A stretch of DNA of 64,000 nt from Bombardia bombarda. Its lineage: Eukaryota; Ascomycota; Sordariomycetes; Sordariales; Lasiosphaeriaceae. The notes beneath the pieces are model-generated. The model was not told the origin of the DNA, made no database searches, and worked only from the letters and a program-made list of their open reading frames with translations. Of this stretch, positions 21,915-33,994 are shown piece after piece. Within the stretch, counting starts at the first letter, position 1. Every line of letters begins with the position of its first letter. The stretch is taken from the NCBI GenBank assembly GCA_030512295.1, contig JAULSR010000001.1, forward strand, positions 9,819,001 through 9,883,000, read 5' to 3'. A program made the position numbers and the translations under genes.

Positions 21915-23550
21915 TATATATAAAACATTATAAAAAATTCTTTTTATTATATATTATTAAATTAATTAATAATTACCTTATTATATTAAAACTATTTTAA
22001 TTAAAGTATTATAACTTTTAAATTAATTAATAAACCTTAAAATTAAAATTCTTAAATATATATAAAAGTTGCTGCCTTTTATATAATATTTCCAATTACT
22101 TTATAATAGCCCCGTAAGCTTTATATTTCCGGCTAGTAGCCGCCTATATAAATAAGCATAAAAATATCCCGGGCGACTTTTATATTATAATAAAAAACGT
22201 CTCGAACGAAAAAAAACCGAAAGATCGTCCAAATAATTAACCGAACCTCGTTATCCACAACCATAAGGCACGGACGAGGAAGTAAAAAAAACGCCGTTAA
22301 CGGGAAATAACGGAAGTAAAAGGAGCGCGCGGTATTACCTACGCTCTAAAAAAATAACGAACTTATTTTTTACTAAAAAAAACCGATAACGTAACTTATA
22401 AAGCATATTTAGCTTAGCCCCGGCTAAAATAGTCGGCGATACGCAAATTATATAATCGAAGTTTAAATAATTACTAACGCTTTTTTAAAAGATTTTTATA
22501 ATAATAAACCTTTTAAACAAAATAAATATTAAAACTTTAAAAATTTTTAATTTTATACTATTAGCTAAATAAAAAGGCGTATAAATAAGTATAACTACTA
22601 TTATAAAACTAAAACGAACGGTTATATAAAAAAACTCGATATTTTTTTTAAAACTTTTTAAAGATATTTAAAAGGCGATAATTAACGGAAAAAAGAATTT
22701 AAATTATTATAAGTCTTTATTTTCGGAATTTTATTATAAATTTATCGACGTTTGTTTTAAATAACGTATCTTATTAAACAAAATTAACGAAAACGACGTA
22801 TAAAAGTTCTTTAATAAATTAAATAAAAAGTATATTTCGATAAAAAAACTTTAAAAAAAAATCTCCGCTTATTATTACGATTTATTATAAGCTTTTAACC
22901 CGTAAAACGCAAATAAACTATTACTATATAAATTATATAACTATAAAATTAAACTTATCCCTGGAAATAAACTATCGTATTTGCGGATTAAATTAATATC
23001 CCCTTTAAAATTAAAGGTTATAAAACGTTAGTTAGATAATAATTTATCGAAAAGCTTTATTCGACCTTTTTCGATAAATATAACGGTTCCGCTACTTATA
23101 ACTAAAAAGCTAAAAGAAGGAGTTCGCATTTGCTACGACTATAAAGGCGTAAATAATATCTTTTTAAATAATCGGTATTTATTATCGTTAGTAAAAGAAA
23201 CCTTAGATATTATATATAAGGCTAAGATCTTTATTAAGTTTAATATTATTATAGCGTTTAATAAAATTAAAATTACGGAAAGCTACGAATAGCTTATTAT
23301 TTTTATTATTCGATTTAATTTATATAAAACTTTAATTATTTTTTTCGGCCTATAAAGCGCCCCGGCAATATTTTAATATATTTATTTATTTTAATTCGGA
23401 AATTAAATATATAACTTATATTAAAAACGTATTAAAGCGTTTAATTAATATTAAACTATATTAATATTAATAAATATAAGTTTTATATTATAAAAACGAA
23501 ATATTTTAATATTATTATTAAACTAAAAAGTATAAAAATAAAAAAAAGTA

Positions 23551-25395
23551 ACGTGGTTTATAAGCGACCCGCGCACTTTTAAACCGCGTCGTAACCTTTT
23601 AATTTTAATACGCGATTTTTTTATAATAATATAATATTTATATAAATAAAAAAAAGTAGAATTATTCTTATTATTAAAGCATTTTATATAATAAAAGAAA
23701 TGTTAATCCGATTCGTTATAAAGACGTACGATATCTTTAAAACTACCCTCCGCAACCGAATGAAGGGCTATACTCTAAAGGCCGATAAAAGTAATGCTTA
23801 GCACAATTTGACTTTAATTAAAGAAGAGACTTTTCTATAATATACACTTGATTTAAATGCGCGAGGATTTCTGCCCCGGATTAACAATATGCGAGATATG
23901 GCCGATCTCTTCCGCAAAACGCGTGGCGCGGAGCCAGTCGGCAAACAGTAGCCATATAACTTCATACAACGCCGCTCCGAGCTTAAGACGCGTTTTTTAC
24001 GTATATATAACTTCTAAAGGGCCCTCTGCGAAAATCCTAACTTAATAAACGCGTGGTTTCGATTTGTAATTAATATACGGGCGAAATACGGCAATTAGAA
24101 TTGCGATTTTTATAATTTCGACGAGATAGGCTTTATGATAGGGATTATTTGTGGCAATATGGTCGTTATATATACAGATCGACGCGGCCGAAATAAGCAA
24201 TTTCAACCTGGTAATCGGAAATGGACGATAGCGATCGAATATATAAGTAGTAACGGCTTCGTACTGCCACCGTTTTTAATTTTATAAGGTATCAACCATC
24301 TTACTTTCTAGTATACCAAATACGGCTTTCTTCTCCTTTAAGTAATTAAAACTTCGATAAACGGTTAAATAAATAATAATATAACTTTAAATTAGATCTA
24401 ACATTTTGATAAGTATATTGCTAGCCGGTAAGTGGGTATATATCGAATGATTGTTTTGGACAGCCATGAGAGCCATCTGTCGGCTTAATTCGAAAAGTTT
24501 TATAAGAAAAAGAACATTATTACTTTCTACCTCCTTACATATTCCTTATATATTACCCAGCCCTTAGATATTAATTATTTTAATATATTAAAGCGAATAT
24601 ACGGTTAAAAATTAAAGGCTTTTATTAAAACCTATATTAATTATATTATTAAATCCGAGTTCTTTCTTACGTTTAAAACCGTTTATTTTAATATTATAAC
24701 GGCCGAAAACATTTAAACTAACTTTTAAAAAGCTAGCTTAATGCCGTATAACCTTTAAGCTATTTTATTAAAATTTAATATTAAATTACGGACGTTAATA
24801 TTAATTAAACCACCTTTTTTAAAAGCCGATTTATAAGTCTTTTAAATATTATATAACCTTTTTAAAGCCGTTTCGCAATTAAAATATATATAATACCGTA
24901 TTATTAAATATTAAAAAAGCTTTTTAATTAATTTTTTTTTAGCTATAAAATAATTAACGAAAAGTATAAAGCTAATTGCTTACGAAATAACCCTCTTATA
25001 GGAGGAGGTTCGGACATTTCGTAAAGCTAATAAAGCTTTTACAAAGCGTCGAAAAGTTAAAAAAACATACGTATAAGCTGGGGGGCATTTATTATAAAGG
25101 ATACGCTTAGTTTAATTAAATAGAAGAATATTGCATAGCAGTAATCAAGCAAAAGGTTAGTAGAAGGGGGTGTTATATAGGCTGGGCCGTCGGGTTTATA
25201 ACGTTGTAAAAGGTGCGGTAAAACTAGGTATAATATACGAACCTGCCAGGAGGCTAAAGAGACTTTAGAAGAAGAGAATGTAATTAAATGCAACTAATTT
25301 TCTTATATTATTATAAAGTAATTAAATTGGGAGGTTATAACGTGGTCTGAAAGTGCGCGGGTCGCTTATATGCGCGGGTCGCTTATGAACCACGT
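23551..25395 (+). mobile_element. pogo/Fot1-type transposon, copy B (1845 bp, both ends present)
   Basis: Starts ACGTGGTTTATAAGCGACCC next to TA (23549-23550) and ends AACCACGT next to TA (25396-25397). The transposase reads rightwards with HTH_psq, Tc5-type HTH (RINNMRDMADLFRKTRGAEP), DDE region with NFDEIGFM, YRMIVLDSHESH and TQPLDINYFN. Many in-frame stops mark it as RIP-damaged. The 5' end has one GCGACCCGCGC unit and the 3' end has two. Confidence 0.88.
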
Positions 25396-25397
25396 TA

Positions 25398-26302
25398 TAT
25401 ATTAAATAATTATTTTAAATAATTATAAAAATTATTTATTAATTTAATTTAAAAAGTTTTATAAAAAAAAAATATTATTATTTTTTATTTTTTTATATAT
25501 TTTTTATATATTATTTAACTTTTAAATATTAAATATTTTAATATATTAAAATATATATATAATTAAAAATTAAAGGTTTTTATTAAAACTTATATTAATT
25601 ATATTATTAAAATTAAGTTTTTTTTTATATTTAAAGCCGTTTATTTTAATATTATAATAATTAAAAATATTTAAATTAGTTTTTAAAAAATTAGCTTAAT
25701 ATTATATAACCTTTAAACTATTTTATTAAAATTTAATATTAAACTACGGATATTAATACCGATTAAATTACTTTTTTTCAAAAACCGATTTATAAGTCTT
25801 TTAAATATTATATAACTTTTTTAAAGCTGTTTTGTAATTAAAATATATATAATACTATATTATTAAACACTAAAAAAACTCTTTAATTAATGTTTTTTTA
25901 GCTATAAAATAATTAGTAAAAGGTATAAAATTAATTGCTTACGAAATAACCTTTTTACGGAAGGAGGTTCGGATATTTTATAAAGTTAATAAAGCTTTTA
26001 TAAAACGTTAGAAAGTTAAAAAAATTATGCTTAGTTTAATTAAATAGAAAAACATTATATAATAGCAGTTAGGTAAAAGGTTAGCAGAAGGGGGTGCTGC
26101 ATAAGTTGGGCCGTCGGGCTTACGACGTTATAGAAGGTGCGGCAAAACTGGGTATAATATACGAACCTGTTAGGAGGTTAAAGAGACTTTAGAAGATGAG
26201 AATATAATTAAATGTAACTAATTTTCTTATATTGTTATGGAGTAATTAAGTTGGGAGGTTACGACATGGTCTGAAAGTGCGCGGGTCGCTTATAAACCAC
26301 GT
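25398..26302 (+). mobile_element. pogo/Fot1-type transposon, copy C, 5' half missing
   Basis: Begins directly after the TA that follows copy B, at the position equivalent to the catalytic region just before the IVLDGHESH motif, and runs to a normal 3' end (AACCACGT next to TA at 26303). It is more strongly mutated than B. Gypsy G1 reading resumes immediately to the right. Confidence 0.82.
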
Positions 26303-26575
26303 TAAGGTTATTATTATTAAAGAATGGCTATTATTTATAATAAAAAAATAATTATAAAGGTTTTTAAGATTCGTCAACTTTTATTATCGTTTTATTTATT
26401 AATTTTTCGGGTATTATTAAACTATTATATAAGCTTATAAAAAAAATTCGATATAAAACTAAATAATAATTTATTAAAAAGCTTTTAAAAATCTTAAACT
26501 TGCTTTTATTATAGTTCCTACCCTTGGTATTTTTAATTGGACGAAACCGGTAATTATAGAAGTAAACGCTTCGAA

Positions 26576-26990
26576 TGTTACGACCTAGGTAGTCACAGGG
26601 GGCTTCTGACGGTATTAGACAAAGGTACGGGTAAACACAGTAATCAACGTTACTGGGACAGGTCGTTATAGTTAAAAAATATAAGTAAATGCTAAATTTG
26701 AATAGTCCTTATTTACTGACTAGTAACTAAAAAACTATAAAAGCGTACTATTATAAGGTTATATATATATATCAATTTGGGTTCTAACAAGGAAACAGTG
26801 CCTTCGCTCCTGCCTGCAGCCCGCTCCCTAGGAGCCCTCGCTCCCTGGGAGCCCTTGCTCGTAGCCCACAAATGATTGGCTACTGCCCAGTACTGGAATG
26901 TTCCATCCTCCTGTCCCTCCTGGCCAGTCGGATCCCAGTCCTACTGCGGGGAATATGCACGTGGGTCAGCCAGCGACTCGGCACGTAACA
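26576..26990. mobile_element. solo LTR (415 bp) with perfect target duplication TCGAA
   Basis: Runs from TGTTACGACC to GCACGTAACA, flanked on both sides by TCGAA (26571-26575 and 26991-26995). It interrupts the gypsy G1 RNase H coding region in mid-domain. Its right half is GC-rich and looks unmutated, while its left part is more AT-rich. Confidence 0.9.
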
Positions 26991-27482
26991 TCGAACTAAA
27001 CTTTAATGGGCGTCCTTTTATAAATAAGTAATAATAGAACCTTTTATTTAATAATGTATTTCTTTTTTAAATATTTAATATAAAAATATAATTACGATAT
27101 TTATAATAAAAAGCTTTTCGCCGTTATTAAAGCTTTAAAACTATTCGAAATAATTATAAACTATAAAAACCTTAAAACTTTTATTATTACTAAATAATTT
27201 AATTAAAAATAAATATATTAAGCGGAATTTTTATTATATTTTAATTTTAAAATTATTTATAAGCCTAATCCGGATAATTAGAAATTAAATACTTTAAGTA
27301 AGAAATTAAAAGATATATTATATAAAAATTAAAACGATAAACTATAAAATAAAATTAAATAATTTATTCTTCCAAATAAATTTAATAATTCCTCCTTCGA
27401 CCTATTTAACGAAAAAGAGGATATTTTATCCCTTTTTATAACTGAATTATAAAAAAGAGCTATATATAATAATTTACCGTTA

Positions 27483-28036
27483 ACGTGGTTTATAAGCGAC
27501 CCGCGCATATAAGCGACCCGCGCACTTTTAGACTACGTTATAACCTCCTAACTCAATTACTTTACAACAATATAAGAAAATTAATTACATTTAATTATAT
27601 TCTTTTCTTTTGAAATCTTTTCAGTTTTTTAGTAGGTTTATATATTATGCCTAGTTTTACTGCATTTTTTATAACGTTATAAACCCGATGGCCCAGCTTA
27701 TATAACACCCCTTTTTACTAACCTTTTGCTTAATTATTATTATATAATGTTTTTTTATTTAATTAAACTAAGTGTAGTTAATACCTTACAAAATCAAGAA
27801 CGGTGGTAGTACGAAGCCGTCGCTACTCACATATTCGATCGCTGTCGCCCATTCCCGATTACCAAGCTGAAATTGCTTATTTTAGCTACGTTGATTTATA
27901 CGTATAACGACTATATTACCACAAATAACCCCATTATAAAACCTATCTCGTCGAAATTATAAAAGTTGCAATTCTGGTTGCTATATTTCGCCCGTATATT
28001 AGCTATAAGTCGGAACCACGCGTTTATATACGTTAA
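27483..28036 (-). mobile_element. pogo/Fot1-type transposon, copy D, internally deleted
   Basis: The 3' terminal repeat (two GCGACCCGCGC units) starts at 27483 after TA. The sequence then follows the transposase C-terminus in reverse to about 27777, jumps to the region around the first catalytic Asp (27780-28033), and ends without a 5' terminal repeat where unclassifiable AT-rich DNA begins. Confidence 0.75.
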
Positions 28037-31000
28037 AAAAGGAAACTTAAAATCCGAATCTAAGGCTAATATAATTTATAGTGGGAAAAAAATCTTTTAA
28101 GTATACGGATATAAAGGTTATATATTAAAATACGAATTTGGTTTATTTTTAACCCGAATTTCCGTAAAGTAAAAATATATTTAAATTAATAGAAAATTTA
28201 TAAGATGAAATAATATAACATTAATAAATATATTTCTATAGAATAATAAAGTTATAATATAATTAGATTATATTTAATATAAAAATTAGTGTTATTAATA
28301 AATAATATTAATTAATTTATTAAGATTAAAATCTAACTTAATAATTTTTTTTTAAATATATATTTAAATTTTTAACTCTTTTAAACTAAATAAGATATAA
28401 AGTATATATATGATCAGTTTAGTATAGGTATTTATATGATGATTTATTTATAATTAGAGTAAAATATTATAATTTTATTTAAATAATATATATTTATTTT
28501 TAAAATAAGGTTATTATACGTATAAAAGTATGATAATTTTAGGTTTTTATGTTATAATAAAACTAATATTTCTTATTGAAATATAATTATTAATGTATTA
28601 AAATTAAAGAAATAAAAGCTTAAATAATAATATAATAAATGAAATTTAATTTTATGTTTGAAGTTTATATTTTTTAATTGTATTTTATATAAACTAAAAT
28701 ATATAATATTAAGATTTTAAAAAAATAATAAAGTTTAAACGAAAGCGTGGGTGATATTTGATTTTATAATTATAATAGAAAAATAATTTATATATTATTA
28801 ATTAATATAAATTAAACGAAGAACCTAAAGTTTAGGAAAGACTTCAACGGTCGGTACCGTTATAAGTAAAGCTTTTCCGAATTTTACTTAAAGTTGATTA
28901 ATATATATTAGATATGTTTTTTAAAAAACCAATTTCGTTTATTATATCATTTAATAACTTTAATTTATATATTTTTTTAATTTTACTTGGGTAAAAAATA
29001 GCATTCCCTTTATAATTAAATTAAATTTAATTAATTATATATAATTAAAAAGTTGTTATTTAATATCTTTTTAATAATTATTATATATAATAATGTGTTA
29101 TAAAATAAAGATAAAAATAAATTAATAGATTTTTTTTAAGAAAATGAATATATATTATGAAAAAATAAAATAAAAATTGATTTTCTTTGTGGGTTGTCTT
29201 TTTTATATAATAGAGATGTTAGCTTATGTAAATATATTAATTAAAATAAAAAAGTATTTATATTAAATATTTAATCTAAAAAGCACGGTTAATTAATGTC
29301 AGTTATAAGTCCCGCTTCTATATTACGCTAACGATTATGTCCGTATATAATTAAATAAATTATATATAACTTAAAGAAAGGAGTAATTTCCATATTATAC
29401 TAACGATTCATTTTATACACCTCGCGCCCTGGTTGAACTTTAACTTCTTTTCTTCTTTGCGTTGTTATTTTATTTGATTTATATTACTACATAGGCTTTT
29501 TACGCCCTATGATTGCAGCTTTTGTAATATAAAGTTTATTTTTAAGTTATAATAAAGTAAGATATAATTTTAACGGATTAATAGTTTAAAGCTACGGTTT
29601 ATTATTAAAATATATAGATATTTAGTTAGTATTTAAATAACCTTTTTAAATTATTTCCGGAGTAATTAAATAATATATTATATAAAGCCTTAAAATAATT
29701 GAAATTATAAAAACAAAAACCTTTTATATTGTTATACATAGTACTATATTTATTACCGATATTAGAAACGAGCTTTTTGATCTTTATACTTAGCATAATT
29801 AACATACTTTTAAATTTTTAAAAGGTTTTCAATTGTTATAGCTTTAATTGCCGTGCTATGGATTTAATACTTACTTACCTATATATAACTTATTTTAATT
29901 TAGATTACTTTAGCGTACTCGCTGCTGTGTGGTCCGTGCGCGTACTAGCTCTCTCTTATATAATTATTAAAAATAATCCCGCCGTAGGCGGACCTCTTTC
30001 TCCTTTCCTCCTTATTTTAGTATTTTTTAATATATTTTGTTTATTTAAGTATTATTTTTAATTAATATATTATAACGTATTCTCTTAGTACAATATTAAC
30101 ATTTTTAAATATTTTAGAACATTTGGTAGCATTCGGTTATTTTTAAATATTAAAATTTATTAAAATTATGAATAATTATTTAGATTAATGTTTATAAGTT
30201 TGTTTTTTTTAAAAATAATAGTAGTATGTTTTGTTTTAAATTGAAGTAGTAAAATTATATAAAATAAAATATTTATTAATTAATAAAATAAAATTATATT
30301 AAAAGATAAAAAATATTAAATCGTATATAAATATATAATATTTGCTTAATAGTAAGTATGAAACACTTAATATAAATAAGTAGAGTAAATTTTAAGTTAA
30401 AATTAAGAGGTTTTTATTAAGAAATAAATATTATATTCGATTAATTTATAAACCTTGGTTTTTGGATTTAATTGTATTATTAAAGATATTATAAATTTAA
30501 CGATAAAGAATTTTTTGATTGTTAAGTTATAGCGATACGTTAGCCCTAAAAATATTACTAATGATATTTTAAAATTTTAAAAGATTAAAGCCGCGAATTT
30601 ATTTACGAATATAAAATAATACTATAGTTCGAAAGAGAAGAAGAAAATTTAAATTATAAGCATAATTATTATGGTACGAATACAAGAAATATTATAAAAT
30701 ATAAAAAGAGCTTAAAATTATATGCTATTAAAATCATTTATTTACGAAAATTAATCCGTATTAAAATTTAAAACAAAATAATATAATTTTAAAAATACTG
30801 AATAATTTAAGGCCGCGCTTAATTAAAAATATTTAAAAATACTTATTTTATTATTTTAAAAGTAAGCTAAAAGATGTTTTTTTTTAGTTTGAGGACCTAT
30901 CGAAGAAACCCGCATTTGCAATTACTAAAAAACCAAATTTTTTTAAAGCTAGGGTTATAAGCCTACGCCCGGCCCACGTGATACCACTCCCACCCCCGGA

Positions 31001-33994
31001 CCTATATTTATTAATAGGTATATCCCCGTAATTAGTAAGCTTATAATAATGCACCTCATACTTTTAAAAAGCCTTAATTTAAAGCTTTTTACTAATATAA
31101 GTCCCGGTTTATTATCGTTATTATTAATAAAAAAAATATATAAAAATATAAAAAACTTACCTTTTATTATATATAACTTATAACGTATAACTTATATTAA
31201 AAGAACGGTTAAAATTAAAGCATTTTAATAATATATAAGGTAGTGTCCGGGCTAATATTTATAAACCTAGGTTTAAAAATAAAAGTATATACTTATTTAT
31301 TATATAAGGCTTATTTGTATTATTATAATTATTATTATTATATTATATTATATAATGCCTATATACGAAGATAGCCCTAATCGAGGGCGTTTTTTTATTA
31401 TAATAAAATAGCTGTGAGTAGATTTATATAAAATAAAATAAATTTTACGTATATACTAGCAAAGAAACGACCTTTTAATAAACAAAATAAAATGACGAAA
31501 AATCGTATAAATATATATAAAAAAAACCATTTCTATGCTTCAAATAGACTTATCTTCCATAAATATATAATTATATATAGATTTAAATGTATGGTGTGTT
31601 GTGACTGATCAATTGAATTTTATGATTTATAAACACGCTAAAACGATTTTGTTCGAGTTGTATTTAGACTAGTTTATGTTAATTGTCGGGGTATGGGGCG
31701 TTAGTTGTGGGGCGGGGCGTGTGTGGTGTAGAGGCTGGGGGCCGGGGGGGAGGAAGGGAATAAACTGGCTTAATCTGTGAGACCAGTCTTTAGGTACTTC
31801 TGAGTTAGTACTATAATGTATTATTTTATTTTTAAACTATAAATTTAAAATATAATTATTTCTATTTAATAACTTTAGATAGTTTAACTTATATATTTAA
31901 ATATATTTATTTAAATTGTTATTAATGTAAGCATTACGTAGTATATAATTAATTAATTTAATTAATATTATTTATATTTATTAAATTAGTTATATTCGCT
32001 ATAAAATGAAGCTATCGTTAAGCTTAATTGATTATGCTTTTAATATAATTATAATGGCAAAATTAATTATAATATTTTAATTAGTTTTAATGTAAGTAAT
32101 ATAATAATTATATAATATACCTAAATATTTAAAAACTAAAATAAAATATAACGATTAATAGATTTATTTTATAATTATTCAAAAATAAATAAAGAACTTT
32201 AATACATATAAATAAATGGGGCACTTTAAAAAAAATCCTTTTAAATATTAATAGAGACCATGGTTCATTATTAAAAAATAACATGAAATAAAATATGTTT
32301 AAAGAAACCCCTTAAAAGCCGTTTAAAAATCCTATTTAAAAATTATATTAAGACCTTTTAAATTTATTTTAGATTTTTAATAAGTTAAGATAATATTTAA
32401 TAATTAAATATAACGGTAGTTAGAATCATATCACGTTTATATCAGTTAATAAAAATAGGTTATAATAAGCTTTTTATATTGAAAATTTTTAGAATATAAA
32501 ATGAAAAAAATTTAAAAAATATTAATTTATAAAAGAATATTAAATTCTAAAAATATGATTATATTATATCATAAAATATAGATTTCAATATAAAGATATT
32601 AAATATTTATAAGTTTAAGAAATTAAAATATTAAAATAGAATTTTATAATTATATAAATTAAAATATAATAAAAGGTAAACCATTTAAAAAAAGTTAACT
32701 TAAATTAATAAAACTTCCAATTGTTTTATATTTAATTAGCTTATATTTTATATAAAAAGTATATTATTTAAATAAAGTATTTACTTCATGATTTTAATAA
32801 TATTATTGCCCGCCGAAACGATTTAATTAATAAAAAGAACTTTATTAATAATTCTCTCTTTTATTAATTATATACTTTTATAACTTTTAAATTATTAAAC
32901 GGTAAAATTAAAGTTTTAATCAATATATAATCTTTAAGCCGTTTCGGAATAACGTACTAATTTGTAAATATATTATAAATCGTTATATAAATACGTAATA
33001 AAGGGGTTATTAAATTAATTATACTTAGTTATTAAATAAACGCGCGACCTAAGGATATCTAAGGTATAATAATGCTTTAATTAAAGTAAGGTAAAGTATT
33101 ATTTAATTAATTATAATAAATAGTTAAATAGCGAATAAATTAAATATAAAAGAAAATAAATAATCTTTTTAAATATTAAATCTACGCTATTTAAATTTCT
33201 AAGCATTATTTAACGAGCGACATATTTAAGTATGGTATAAAACATATATAATGTTATAATAGTTATATTGTTTTCAATTAAAATAGGGCTAATAGCTATA
33301 ATAAGCGTTATTAATAAAATATTAAACCAAGGAAAAGAAATAGAACAAAATCCTGAATTGAAAGCAGGGAACTAAACTGGGTTATATAATATTTTTAATT
33401 AAAGCTTTATTTTAATTAATAATTATATAAATATATTTATTACTATTTTATTTAAAAGATCCGCTATTATTTTTATTTAAATAAAATATATTATAAATAT
33501 TATATTTATATAAGAGTAAACGAACCATTATATTTCATTGATTTTATAATTGTATTTATTAATAGTTTTTTAATCTTATTATAACTATATGATTTCAAAG
33601 GTAGATTGTTTATTTTATATTAGGGTATATTTAAAGTGAATTAAAGTATTGTAATTCTATTATTTTATACGCTATAAATAATTCAAAAAAAAATAGTTTT
33701 TTTAATAGTTAAGTTAATAATTATTATTTTGTTTTACTTTTTCTTTAATAATATTCATAACGTTAAGTAATAATTTAGCTTTTTAAAAAAGAGATTAGTT
33801 TTTACTTAAAACTATTCATAAGTACAAATATGGTGCCGCTACGCTACGACTAAGCTATATAACTCCTTACCTTACGGCGGTTACAAGACTTTTCTAAAAC
33901 TTTCTATAATTTTACCTATATAATAGCAAATAACTAAATTTAAATTTACTATTATTAAATTTAAAATAACCATATTTCATTTAGTTTTAATTTA
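28037..33994. other. unclassified AT-rich desert
   Basis: Nearly 6 kb of extremely AT-rich sequence without a readable gene or transposon core. Less mutated islands occur at about 29390-29520, 29920-30010, 30880-31030 and 31680-31760; the last is strikingly G-rich. A 67-codon open frame at 29858-30061 is hydrophobic and AT-driven and is not supported as a gene. Probably very old, RIP-degraded repeats. Confidence 0.6.
31300..31690 (+). repeat. unclassified dispersed repeat, copy 1
   Basis: The segment with CAAAGAAACGACC, AATAAAATGACGAAAAATCG and AAATAGACTTATCTTCC recurs in diverged form at 37190-37450 (same strand) and at about 42870-43160 (opposite strand). All three copies are AT-degraded, and no coding capacity is visible. 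Boundaries are approximate. Confidence 0.4.

Larger units (their letters stand above)
22380..27480 (+). mobile_element. Ty3/gypsy retrotransposon relic G1, interrupted by three later insertions
   Basis: Reverse transcriptase is readable through many RIP-type stops at about 22960-23549: PLLITKKLKEGVRICYDYKG, then NNRYLLSLVKETLD and KAKIFIKFNIIIAFN. It resumes at 26304 (VIIIKEW) and continues into the RNase H junction near 26500-26575 with GIFNWTKPVIIEVNASN. After the LTR at 26576-26990 it continues with NYDIYNKKLFAVIKAL and AEFLLYFNFKIIYKP to about 27300. Upstream DNA (22380-22960) is probably the 5' part of pol. No LTRs belonging to it were identified. Insertions: pogo B/C at 23551-26302 and the solo LTR. 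Confidence 0.8.

Noticed and set aside
29858..30061. 67-residue hydrophobic frame in the AT desert
   Set aside because: Hydrophobic composition is expected from AT-rich codons; no relatives recognised and no neighbours.
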